From assembly GCA_013043945.1 (NCBI GenBank), contig JABEUW010000185.1:1-12254 (forward strand): a stretch of 12,254 bases of DNA, in the 5' to 3' direction. This document shows positions 1 through 6,906 of the stretch, piece after piece (position 1 is the stretch's first letter; every line of letters begins with the position of its first letter). The translations under genes and the position numbers were made by a program. A model generated the notes under the pieces. It was given only the letters and a program-made list of their open reading frames with translations. It did not search any database and was not told where the DNA came from. This DNA comes from Vulcanimicrobiota bacterium (GTDB lineage: Bacteria; Vulcanimicrobiota; Vulcanimicrobiia; Vulcanimicrobiales; Vulcanimicrobiaceae).

Positions 1-1
1 A

Positions 2-172
2 TTAGGTCCGGCGCTTGCGCGCGGCGGCCGATTTCTTCTTCTTGCGGACGCTCGGCTTTTCGTAGTGTTCGTGCTTGCGCGCTTCGGCAAGAATACCGGC
101 CTTTTGAGTGGCTTTCTTGAAGCGGCGCAGCGCGCTCTCGATGGTTTCACCGGCTGAGACACGTACTTCCAT
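2..172 (-). CDS. rpsU: 30S ribosomal protein S21
   Basis: This 56-residue basic protein is bacterial S21, a small-subunit protein that sits near the anti-Shine-Dalgarno end of 16S rRNA and helps translation initiation. The start reads MEVRVSAGETIESALRRFKK, the family's hallmark N-terminus (EVRV, then E(S/T)xxSALRRFKR). A middle part with HEHYEKPS follows, and the C-terminal tail is rich in Lys and Arg, as usual. An in-frame ATG at 208 would add 12 residues, but the ATG at 172 fits the family start and has the Shine-Dalgarno match AAAGGGGGT centred about 15 bases upstream. The stop codon lies at 2-4, so the gene is complete. It has its own promoter (240-268) and is separated by 128 bp from the gene upstream, so it can be expressed independently of that run. 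Identification is firm. Confidence 0.95.
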   Translation of the reverse strand: MEVRVSAGETIESALRRFKKATQKAGILAEARKHEHYEKPSVRKKKKSAAARKRRT

Positions 173-182
173 TGCTAATTCG

Positions 183-192
183 ACCCCCTTTC
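183..192 (-). promoter_or_regulatory. Ribosome binding site of rpsU
   Basis: Read on the minus strand this is GAAAGGGGGT, a purine-rich Shine-Dalgarno match ending 10 bases before the ATG at 172. It decides the start in favour of 172 over the upstream in-frame ATG at 208, which has no comparable site. Confidence 0.7.
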
Positions 193-239
193 GCGCTCGT
201 GCGGACATAACAAAGCCCGCCCGGCTAGAATCATCTGCG

Positions 240-268
240 ACCTTAGCACGGTATGGAGCGTGCGTCAA
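240..268 (-). promoter_or_regulatory. Sigma70-type promoter of rpsU
   Basis: On the minus strand there is TTGACG (268-263), exactly 17 bases of spacer, then TAAGGT (245-240). The -35 box matches five of six consensus positions with optimal spacing; the -10 box is weaker. The predicted transcript would start near 232-234, giving a leader of about 60 bases before the rpsU ATG. The site lies in the only sizeable gap around rpsU. It is predicted from consensus only. Confidence 0.6.
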
Positions 269-300
269 ATGCCTTCGGTCGGGTCTCCGGATGCGAGGCC

Positions 301-729
301 TCAGGGAATCAAGCCCCAGCGAGTGATGCGAGCCATCCCGGGAGCGTTCACGCACGTCGTGAACGCGGCATCGCTCGCTGAGGCGCCGTTTGCAGCCGGA
401 GACATGGCGATCTCGATCCGCCGTTGCCCCGGCGGTAAACGGTCGATCAGCAGCGTCATCGGCTTCAAGGCCGCGACGCGCGTCGAGACGGCGAAACGCT
501 GCGCTCCATCGACCGCGACGATAACGAAGCCGCTCCAGACGCGCTTGCCTTTCGGGGCGGCAATCATAAAACGTAACCACAAGCGACTGCGCTGGAGCGT
601 CGCGCGAACGGGAATCAACGAGAGCGCGTTCCTGTGAACGAAAAAGACGTTCTCGCAGCGTGCGCTCGCCCCGAGCGGGACGAGCACGGCGATCGCGAGG
701 GCGAACGCCGCCGTCAGCCTGGCGGCCAC
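301..729 (-). CDS. Small exported protein of unknown function
   Basis: This 142-residue protein is not recognised as a known family. The first 23 residues form a Sec-type signal peptide: Arg4, a hydrophobic core rich in Ala, Leu and Val, and a likely cut after GASA. The mature part is about 120 residues, with alternating beta-like stretches (WSGFVIVAVDG, RRIEIAM) and exactly two cysteines, C25 and C126. These could form one disulfide bridging the two ends, which suggests a small periplasmic or secreted beta-rich domain. The ATG at 729 overlaps the end of the upstream HIT gene by 16 bp, so translation is probably coupled. It is the last gene of the long minus-strand run before rpsU. The signal peptide, the overlap and the clean minus-strand coding frame support a real gene; the function is open. 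Confidence 0.75.
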   Translation of the reverse strand: MAARLTAAFALAIAVLVPLGASARCENVFFVHRNALSLIPVRATLQRSRLWLRFMIAAPKGKRVWSGFVIVAVDGAQRFAVSTRVAALKPMTLLIDRLPPGQRRIEIAMSPAANGASASDAAFTTCVNAPGMARITRWGLIP

Positions 730-1046
730 TGCATCGCTCTGCCTCCGAGCACGTGCACGTGAAGATGCTCGACGGTCTGCCCGCCATCGCTGCCGGTGTT
801 CACGACGAATCGGTAGCCATTACCGCAGCGCTCGCCGATCTCCGCAGCAAGCGCGAAGAGCGCTCCGAGCCCTTCGGGGCGCTCGCGTAGATATGCGGCG
901 AAATTCGCCGCGTGCGTTCGCGGCATCACGAGTACGTGCGTCGGCGCCATGGGGTTGAGATCGGCGATTGCAATCGCTTCGTCGTTCGCGCCGAGGATCG
1001 TCGAGGGAATCTCGCCCGCGATAATCTTGCAGAAAATACAATTCAT
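714..1046 (-). CDS. HIT family nucleotide hydrolase (HINT-type)
   Basis: This 110-residue protein belongs to the histidine-triad family, HINT/PKCI branch, which hydrolyses purine nucleoside phosphoramidates and related AMP conjugates in the cytoplasm. It has the N-terminal CIFCKIIAGEIPS segment with a CxxC pair (C3, C6), seen in zinc-containing bacterial members. The middle has APTHVLVMPRTH, and the catalytic histidine triad is HLHVHVLGG (H94, H96, H98). It ends with GRAMQWPPG, close to the classic GRxMxWPPG terminus, so it is complete and of normal length. The ATG at 1046 overlaps the stop of the upstream gene as ATGA, which favours it over an in-frame GTG at 1067. There is no strong Shine-Dalgarno site, so termination-reinitiation is likely. 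The physiological substrate cannot be read from the sequence. Confidence 0.93.
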   Translation of the reverse strand: MNCIFCKIIAGEIPSTILGANDEAIAIADLNPMAPTHVLVMPRTHAANFAAYLRERPEGLGALFALAAEIGERCGNGYRFVVNTGSDGGQTVEHLHVHVLGGRAMQWPPG

Positions 1047-2545
1047 GGCCGTACGGTAAAGCTCCACGAGCGCGTAGCGGTATTGCCGGCGAAGTCCGCA
1101 ACGCGTACCGTCACGCGAACGACACCTCGATAGTCGATCTCGGGAATGAAGTGAATGAAGCGCGCGCTGCGAATCGTTTCCGAGGTTACGTCGTGTCCGT
1201 TGACGATCAGCGTCGCGCTACGCGGATCGACGCCGACCGCATCGGGCAGAAACGTTGCATAGATCGCCGGCGTCTCGCTGCTCACGATGCTTCCCGGTGC
1301 AGGGCCGACGCGCCCGATTCCCGGCGGCACCGACGAGGCACTCACCAGCGTTGCCGCGCGCGCGACCGAGCGTTGCGAACCCAGCACCAACGTTACGACG
1401 ACCGGCGAGCGCGCGATACTCACGGCGTCGCCGATGCGTAGCGAGCCGCCGTAAAAGCCCGGGCGTTCCTCGCGCATGCCGACATCGTGCACCACGCCGC
1501 CGATATCGAAACTTGCAAGCCCTCCCGGCGTGCCGCGCATCGTCACGCGTAGCGTCTGGCCCGCGCGCAACGGCGTGCCGGGGTCGACGGCGATCGATGC
1601 GATCGCCCCGTTCGGGGCGACGGGATCGTGGCGATCGCTGAGCACGACTTGCAGGATCTCGTCGCTTTCGACGTTATAGCGAATCGTCGCGTCGTCGCCG
1701 GCGCGCACGTCGGCGAGAGTCGCCGGCGCACCGTTGAGCACCCATTGCGTCGTGCGGTCGGGAACGATCACGTGGCCGTCTTCGAGCACGAATTCACCAC
1801 CGGCAACGGCGGCGACGCGCCCGGCGCGCACGCCGAAATCGTCGCGAATCGCCGAGCCGCGCCCTTTTTTCCCAAGGTCGATGCGGACGAAATCGCCCGG
1901 CACGATGTCGGCAAGGAGCCCCGGACGCACGACGTTGGTTGCCACATCATGGAGTTCCACCCGCACGTTATCGTGCAGAGCGATGGTATGTGCCGTCCCC
2001 CCGAACAAGACGGTAATCGTCTTGGGGCTCGAGAGCGTATCGAGTTCGCTCACACTTCCCTCGCGCACGCCGCCTCCGTTCGCCGAAAGGACGAAGCCGT
2101 TCCCGGTCTGCCCCACCGTCGAACCGGAGATCGAAATGGTGCGCGCCTTTGCGTCGTAGGCGGCCTGCGCTCCCAGCACCGCGCCGACGAATCGGAGCGG
2201 AACGTAGGTCGTAAAGTCGCGCACGACCGGTGGGGCACCGAAACCGACCGGAACGCCGTCGAGCATCGCGCTGCTCTGCCCGAGCAACAACGTCACCCGG
2301 TGCGCGCCGAATCGTGCATGCAACGTACCATTGCGAATGCGAAAGGGAATGCCTAACGCATCGAGCGTTCGCTGGAGCGGGACGTAGACGCGCCCGCCGA
2401 CGAGAATCGGCGGTGGTTGTACGAGTACGCGCACGCCGTCGACGAGCAGCGTCGGAGGCCCCGGGCTCGGAGAGGCGGACGGCGAAGCGCTCGCGCCCAA
2501 GAACGCGAGGAGAACGGCAATGGCGAGCAACGGTCGGTAACGCAT
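1043..2545 (-). CDS. Exported protein with copper amine oxidase N-domain and Ig-like domains
   Basis: This 500-residue protein has a Sec signal peptide (residues 1-20) and a short Ser/Pro linker (21-31). A copper amine oxidase N-terminal domain follows at about 32-141, built of two half-repeats that each carry the hallmark YVPLR or YVPLQ (54-58 and 114-118) and a following A/G-rich helix. The name is historical: there is no oxidase catalytic domain, and in other bacteria this module is found on cell-surface proteins. Residues about 175-305 look like beta-barrel repeats of the DUF5666 kind (VPGDFVRIDL, RAGDDATIRY). Residues about 312-400 and 408-500 look like two Ig-like domains, the last ending DFAGNTATRSWSFTV. 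It starts 2 bp after the stop of a glycosyltransferase gene and shares ATGA with the HIT gene. A role in envelope structure or surface binding is inferred from domain content alone. Confidence 0.85.
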   Translation of the reverse strand: MRYRPLLAIAVLLAFLGASASPSASPSPGPPTLLVDGVRVLVQPPPILVGGRVYVPLQRTLDALGIPFRIRNGTLHARFGAHRVTLLLGQSSAMLDGVPVGFGAPPVVRDFTTYVPLRFVGAVLGAQAAYDAKARTISISGSTVGQTGNGFVLSANGGGVREGSVSELDTLSSPKTITVLFGGTAHTIALHDNVRVELHDVATNVVRPGLLADIVPGDFVRIDLGKKGRGSAIRDDFGVRAGRVAAVAGGEFVLEDGHVIVPDRTTQWVLNGAPATLADVRAGDDATIRYNVESDEILQVVLSDRHDPVAPNGAIASIAVDPGTPLRAGQTLRVTMRGTPGGLASFDIGGVVHDVGMREERPGFYGGSLRIGDAVSIARSPVVVTLVLGSQRSVARAATLVSASSVPPGIGRVGPAPGSIVSSETPAIYATFLPDAVGVDPRSATLIVNGHDVTSETIRSARFIHFIPEIDYRGVVRVTVRVADFAGNTATRSWSFTVRP

Positions 2546-2547
2546 CG

Positions 2548-3558
2548 TTATCGTTCGAGGGCTTCGGCGTAAACCGCCGCAATCCGTCGTGCGAAGCGAT
2601 CCCAGGTGAGCTCGTGCGCCGCATTCCGCCCGAGTGCCCTGCGATCCGCCCAGGCCGATGGGTCGCGCGAAAGGCTTTCGATCGCACGCGTGACCGCTGC
2701 AACATCGCGTGGAGCGAAGGTGAGTGCTGCAGCTTCGAGTGGGCGCGGTACGGCGTCGCTACAGGCGATCACCGGCGTTCCTAGCGCCATCGCCTCGAGC
2801 ATCGTGAGGCCGAAGCCCTCCCAGAGCGCCGGATGCACCAATGCGCTCGCCGCGGCGTAGGTCCGGCGCAAGGTGGGCTCGTCGATATCGCCGAGCGCGA
2901 TCAATCGGCGGCCGAATCGCTCGTAGCGCGCGTGGAGATCGCCGAAATCGTCGGCTCCGGTAACGACCAGATCGTAGCGCTCGCGCTCGGGGAGCGCGGC
3001 CCATGCCGCCAGCAGCGTCGGCAGATCCTTATGTTCGCGGTGATTACCGGCGTAGAACAAGTACGGACGTTCCGGCGGCGGCACGCTTATCGCCTCGAGG
3101 AACGACGGCTCGATACCCAGCGGAACCACGCGAATACGGCTCGCCTCGGCCCCGAGGTAACGCACGCAATCTTCGATGCTGCGCTCGTCGCCGACGATCA
3201 GGCGCCGCGCCCCGCGCGCCGCCGGGGCGACGACCGCCCGATAATACCAGGCAACTTTCGCTTCGTAGAACTCCGCAAAACGGCAATGAATCAAGTCGTG
3301 AATCGTTAGGACGTACGGAACGGAACGCACGAGCGGAAGATATTGCGTGGGATAATGGACGAGCCGCGCCCGAGATCGCGCGATCTCGAGCGGCAGAGCG
3401 ATCTGTTCGCCGATACTGAAGTTCTCACCGTGTCCGCACGGAACGAGATCGATCTCCGGCGCTAGGAACGCCCGGCGGTCGAGTAACGCTTGGGTATAGG
3501 CCTTCATCCCCACCGACATCTGGCGCGTTAAGCGCGCGTCGATCGCTACGCGAGCCAT
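2548..3558 (-). CDS. GT4-type glycosyltransferase (group 1)
   Basis: This 336-residue protein is a retaining GT-B glycosyltransferase of the group 1 family, which transfers a sugar from an NDP-sugar during envelope polysaccharide or glycolipid synthesis. The N-terminal half has VHYPTQYLP and VLTIHDLIH (about 68-91), typical of acceptor-side GT4 domains. The linker region RIRVVPLGIEPSF (141-153) leads into the donor domain with YLFYAGNHREHKDLPTLL. The EX7E motif is intact as E247-GFGLTML-E255, preceded by HPALW and followed by GTPVIA. The ATG at 3558 lies inside the last 13 bases of the upstream GT2 gene; another in-frame ATG at 3567 would add three residues. Most of the upstream in-frame extension is Arg-rich shadow of the GT2 gene. 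Sugar and acceptor are unknown. It has no membrane segment and is probably cytoplasmic. Confidence 0.9.
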   Translation of the reverse strand: MARVAIDARLTRQMSVGMKAYTQALLDRRAFLAPEIDLVPCGHGENFSIGEQIALPLEIARSRARLVHYPTQYLPLVRSVPYVLTIHDLIHCRFAEFYEAKVAWYYRAVVAPAARGARRLIVGDERSIEDCVRYLGAEASRIRVVPLGIEPSFLEAISVPPPERPYLFYAGNHREHKDLPTLLAAWAALPERERYDLVVTGADDFGDLHARYERFGRRLIALGDIDEPTLRRTYAAASALVHPALWEGFGLTMLEAMALGTPVIACSDAVPRPLEAAALTFAPRDVAAVTRAIESLSRDPSAWADRRALGRNAAHELTWDRFARRIAAVYAEALER

Positions 3559-4289
3559 GCCCGCCATGCCACGACCGCGGGATAGAGCGCCGACCACCAC
3601 ATCACGTACCATCCGCGAGGACCGTCGAGCAGCGCGCCGCGCGCTACCCCGAACTTTGCGAGGCGCCACGCAACGAGGAGCGATTCGCGCACCGCGCGCG
3701 AGAACGAGCGCGGGAGCCCCCGCGCTTCGATCTCGGTATAGCGGGCGAATTTCTGCCGATACTCGGCGGCGTCGGCGTACGAATCGTGTTGCAAGACGCC
3801 CGCGAGTTCCGAGATCGTTCCGTCACAGAGATAGCGTTCGTGCAACGCCGCACTCCCGCCAGCGGTCGGGAAGCCTTCGACGCGAACCGCATCGACGCGA
3901 AAACACCGCAGGAGCCGTTCCCCGCTCCACATCCGCAGCGGCCGTCCGCCGAACGAGGTGTCGCGGCGCACGAGATAGCCTTCGAGATCCTCGCGAGCAT
4001 CGGCTATCGCCGCGCGCAACGATTCGTCGAGCACCTCATCGGCGTCAACGACGAACGCCCATGGCGTCGTCACCTGCGAGAGCGCAAAACGTCGCGCATC
4101 GACAAAATCGCTCCACGCTCGCACGAGCAGCCGCGCGCCATACTCGCGCGCGATGCTCTGCGTTCGGTCGGAGGATTCGGCATCGAGTATCAGGACCGGC
4201 ATCGCTGCGGGAAGCGATGCCAACGTACGCGGAAGCCGCCGTTCCTCATTCTTCGTCAGGATGACTGCGGTAACGTCCGAGAGATTCAC
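3546..4289 (-). CDS. Family 2 glycosyltransferase, WaaE/KdtX-like
   Basis: This 247-residue protein is an inverting GT-A glycosyltransferase of family 2, closest in layout to WaaE/KdtX-type lipopolysaccharide-core enzymes. It opens with VTAVILTKNEERRLPRTLAS (6-25), the usual first strand and helix. It has LDAESSDRT (35-43) for nucleotide binding and FVVDADEVL (79-87) with the metal-binding DxD. The acceptor-side region includes FGGRPLRMW and LHERY (149-153). The C-terminal 20 residues are hydrophobic and Trp-rich, so the protein may touch the membrane. The start is GTG at 4289, nine bases after the pyrG stop, without a clear Shine-Dalgarno site. Its end overlaps the next glycosyltransferase gene, so the two probably act in one pathway. 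The sugar and acceptor cannot be told from sequence, and an outer-membrane glycolipid is only a guess. Confidence 0.88.
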   Translation of the reverse strand: MNLSDVTAVILTKNEERRLPRTLASLPAAMPVLILDAESSDRTQSIAREYGARLLVRAWSDFVDARRFALSQVTTPWAFVVDADEVLDESLRAAIADAREDLEGYLVRRDTSFGGRPLRMWSGERLLRCFRVDAVRVEGFPTAGGSAALHERYLCDGTISELAGVLQHDSYADAAEYRQKFARYTEIEARGLPRSFSRAVRESLLVAWRLAKFGVARGALLDGPRGWYVMWWSALYPAVVAWRAWLA

Positions 4290-4298
4290 CGCCGAGCG

Positions 4299-5945
4299 CT
4301 AGGTCTGCGAGAGCTGTTTTGCGATCGGCACTCCGCCGCAGCGTAATGCCGCACCGACGAAATCGCGATAGAGCGGCGAAGGGCGGTTCGGCCGCGATTT
4401 AAATTCCGGATGCGCTTGCGTCCCAACGAACCACGGGTGGCGCTCGGGCGGCAACTCGACGATCTCCACTAAACGCGTCTTCCCGACGACGTGGTGACCG
4501 GTGAATCGCAAGCCGTGCTCCTCGAAGATCGGACGATATTTATTGTTGAACTCGTAGCGGTGGCGATGGCGCTCTTGGATCGTTACCGAGCCGTATGCGG
4601 CCGCCGCCAAGGAGTCGGGCTCGAGCGTACATTCGTAGGTTCCGAGACGCATCGTTCCGCCGTAGCTCTCCAGGTTGCGCTGGTCGGGCATAAAATCGAT
4701 GACGGGGTCGGGCGTCGTCTCATCGACTTCGCTCGACTGTGCGTCGGATAGCCCGCAGACGTCGCGAGCGAACTCCACGCACGCGAGTTGCATGCCGTAG
4801 CAGATGCCCAGAAACGGAACGCCGTGCTCGCGAGCGTAGCGAATCGCAGTCAGCTTGCCGCTGACGCCGCGCGCGCCGAACCCCGGTGCGACGAGAATAC
4901 CGGCGGCATCGGCGAGCACGCCGACTCCTTGCCGTTCTATCGCTTCGGAATCGATGCGTACGATATCGACGGCGGCGTCGTGAAAGATCCCGGCGTGATA
5001 GAGCGCCTCGTTGATCGAGATATAGGCGTCTTTGAGTTCGACGTACTTCCCAACGAGCGCGATACGGACGCGATGTTCGGGTTGCAGGATTCGATCGACG
5101 ATTTTCCCCCACTCGCCGAGATCGGGAACGCTCGGTGGGAGGCCGAGTTTTCGTATCGCCGCGTCGGCGAGCCCTTCGCGTTCGAGATTGAGTGGAACCT
5201 GATAGATCGTCGGCGCGTCGCCATTCTGCACGACGGCCTGCGGCGCAACATCGCAAAAGAGCGCGATCTTCTCTTTGAGCTCGGTCGGCATCGGGAGTGC
5301 CGATTGCGTGCGGCAGACGATTGCATCGGGGGAGATGCCGATACCGCGCAACTCGCGCACCGAGTGCTGCGTCGGCTTGGTTTTGAGTTCGTCGGCGGCG
5401 CCGAGGTGCGGGACCAGCGTGAGGTGGACGTACATGACGTTCTCCTCACCGACATCGTAACGCATCTGGCGAATCGCTTCGAGAAACGGGAGCGACTCGA
5501 TATCGCCGACGGTACCCCCGACTTCGACGATGCAGACGTCGCAACGGCTCCCTTCGGCGACGCGTTTGACGTGCGCCTTGATTTCGTTGGTGATATGCGG
5601 AATCACCTGAACCGTCGCGCCGAGATATTCGCCTCGCCGCTCCTTTTCGATCACCGAATTGTAGATCTGACCGGTCGTAACGTTATTCGCGCGCGAAAGC
5701 GCTTCGTCGATGAAACGTTCGTAATGCCCGAGGTCGAGGTCGGTCTCGGCACCATCTTCGGTTACGAAGACTTCGCCGTGTTGATAGGGGTTCATCGTCC
5801 CGGCATCGACGTTGATATACGGGTCGAGCTTCAGAATCGCGACCGAGAGGCCGCGAGCGCGCAACAATCGCCCGAGCGAGGCCGAGGCAATCCCCTTGCC
5901 TAAAGAGCTCACGACACCGCCGGTAAAAAATATATACTTCGCCAC
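4299..5945 (-). CDS. pyrG: CTP synthase (glutamine-hydrolysing)
   Basis: This 548-residue protein makes CTP from UTP, ATP and glutamine, the last step of de novo pyrimidine nucleotide synthesis. The N-terminal amidoligase domain starts with KYIFFTGGVVSSLGKGIASA (P-loop) and contains LDPYINVDAGTMNPYQHGEV and EDGAETDLDLGHYERF. The C-terminal class I glutamine amidotransferase domain (about 295-548) has the nucleophile C382 in LGICYGMQ and the His/Glu pair H512/E514 in AHPEFKSRP. Length is normal and both active sites are intact. Two loops differ from the commonest form: the oxyanion-loop region reads APGFGARG where many enzymes have PGGFGxRG, and Tyr follows the catalytic Cys. The start is GTG at 5945, with AAAAGAG nine bases upstream as a modest ribosome site. 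A 67 bp gap without a terminator separates it from prmC, so co-transcription is likely. Confidence 0.97.
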   Translation of the reverse strand: MAKYIFFTGGVVSSLGKGIASASLGRLLRARGLSVAILKLDPYINVDAGTMNPYQHGEVFVTEDGAETDLDLGHYERFIDEALSRANNVTTGQIYNSVIEKERRGEYLGATVQVIPHITNEIKAHVKRVAEGSRCDVCIVEVGGTVGDIESLPFLEAIRQMRYDVGEENVMYVHLTLVPHLGAADELKTKPTQHSVRELRGIGISPDAIVCRTQSALPMPTELKEKIALFCDVAPQAVVQNGDAPTIYQVPLNLEREGLADAAIRKLGLPPSVPDLGEWGKIVDRILQPEHRVRIALVGKYVELKDAYISINEALYHAGIFHDAAVDIVRIDSEAIERQGVGVLADAAGILVAPGFGARGVSGKLTAIRYAREHGVPFLGICYGMQLACVEFARDVCGLSDAQSSEVDETTPDPVIDFMPDQRNLESYGGTMRLGTYECTLEPDSLAAAAYGSVTIQERHRHRYEFNNKYRPIFEEHGLRFTGHHVVGKTRLVEIVELPPERHPWFVGTQAHPEFKSRPNRPSPLYRDFVGAALRCGGVPIAKQLSQT

Positions 5946-6012
5946 GACGGAAGGCTCTTTTCGCCTCGTCGGGCTCGCCTGCCTTCGACGACCGGCGCCG
6001 CCGCTGCGGCTT

Positions 6013-6906
6013 TTAGCGCGCTACCAGGATACGCACGTAGCGCTCGAGCCCCGCGAGATCCCGAACGACGAGCATTTCATCCTCGGGGAAACTCGTGCGA
6101 GCAATCTCGAGGAGTCCGGCGATCGTCGGCGGCGCCGCTTCGAGCAGCACCAACGCCCCGGGCTTCAGGAGCGGTGGGAGCATCGGCATGAGACGGCGGT
6201 AGAGCGCGAGCCCATCGGGGCCCCCATCGAGCGCCTCGTGCGGTTCGAACGAGAGCGGATCGGGGCGTTTGGGAATCTCGCCGGTCGGGAGATAGGGCAA
6301 GTTTGCGACGACCGCATCGAAGTGCCGATCGCCGATCCCCGAAGCGAGGTCGCCGAAACGGAATTTACACTTGGCGAAGACGTTGAATCGACGTGCGTTA
6401 TGCTCGGCGACTTTGAGCGCCGCAAGCGAGATATCGACTCCCTCGACGGTGACCGCCGCGAGCTCCGCCGCGAGCGTACAGGCGATCGCGCCGCTTCCGG
6501 TACCGACGTCGAGCACCGTCAGCAGCTGTTTGGGATAGGCGGGGTCGAGGCGGCCGCGGAGATATCGGAGGAGATCGTCGACCAGTACCTCGCTCTCGGG
6601 GCGCGGCACCAAAACCTTATCGTTGACGACGAACTCGCGCCCGTAAAAACCGACGGTTCCTAAGATATAGGCGATCGGCATCCCGGTCGCGCGTTTCTCG
6701 CAGAGCTCGCCGAAGCGTTCGCTCTGCGGTCGCGAGATAAAACTATCGCCGTGCGCCAACAGCCACGCGCGATCGCGCCCCAACACGCTGCTCAGCAAGA
6801 GTTGTGCATCGGTGCGCGGAGAATCGATATATTTTGCCAGCGCAACGATGCCGCGAGCGAGCACCTCGGAGACGCTTTGCGGACGATATCCCCCCGATCT
6901 ACTCAT
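6013..6906 (-). CDS. prmC: Peptide chain release factor N5-glutamine methyltransferase
   Basis: This 297-residue protein is PrmC/HemK, which uses S-adenosylmethionine to methylate the glutamine of the GGQ motif in release factors and so speeds peptide release. The N-terminal helical domain (about 10-95) is the release-factor-binding part, ending in YILGTVGFYGREF. The Rossmann methyltransferase domain has VLVPRPESE (98-106) and the cofactor loop LDVGTGSGAIA (132-142). The substrate-glutamine motif is ANLPYLP (201-207); the usual form is NPPY, so Leu replaces the first Pro here. The ATG at 6906 shares ATGA with the prfA stop, so enzyme and substrate are made in coupled fashion, a very common arrangement. 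The assignment rests on motifs and on this pairing. Confidence 0.95.
   Translation of the reverse strand: MSRSGGYRPQSVSEVLARGIVALAKYIDSPRTDAQLLLSSVLGRDRAWLLAHGDSFISRPQSERFGELCEKRATGMPIAYILGTVGFYGREFVVNDKVLVPRPESEVLVDDLLRYLRGRLDPAYPKQLLTVLDVGTGSGAIACTLAAELAAVTVEGVDISLAALKVAEHNARRFNVFAKCKFRFGDLASGIGDRHFDAVVANLPYLPTGEIPKRPDPLSFEPHEALDGGPDGLALYRRLMPMLPPLLKPGALVLLEAAPPTIAGLLEIARTSFPEDEMLVVRDLAGLERYVRILVAR

Noticed and set aside
214..227. Small AGCC...GGCT hairpin followed by TTGTT in the rpsU leader
   Set aside because: Only 4 bp of stem and a broken T run, and it lies inside the predicted rpsU leader. Too weak for a terminator.
175..234. 19-codon upstream open frame ending 2 bases before the rpsU ATG
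   Set aside because: Its ATG lies only 5 bases after the predicted -10 box, so it is probably at or outside the transcript start, and it has no ribosome site.
2..787. Reading rpsU as the end of a 261-codon frame
   Set aside because: The upstream part is Arg-rich shadow of the 142-residue exported protein and the HIT gene. S21 itself begins at 172 with a Shine-Dalgarno site and family N-terminus.
1628..2356. Plus-strand open frame of 242 codons
   Set aside because: It is antisense to the copper-amine-oxidase-N-domain gene, with many His, Arg and Glu residues and no motif.
4788..5903. Plus-strand open frame of 371 codons
   Set aside because: It is fully antisense to pyrG, whose motifs are unmistakable. 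Its Asp/Arg-rich translation mirrors pyrG codon bias.
5946..6012. GC-rich gap between prmC and pyrG tested as a terminator or promoter
   Set aside because: It holds only a short GCCG/CGGC stem without a T run and no -35/-10 pair, so it looks like an ordinary operon spacer.
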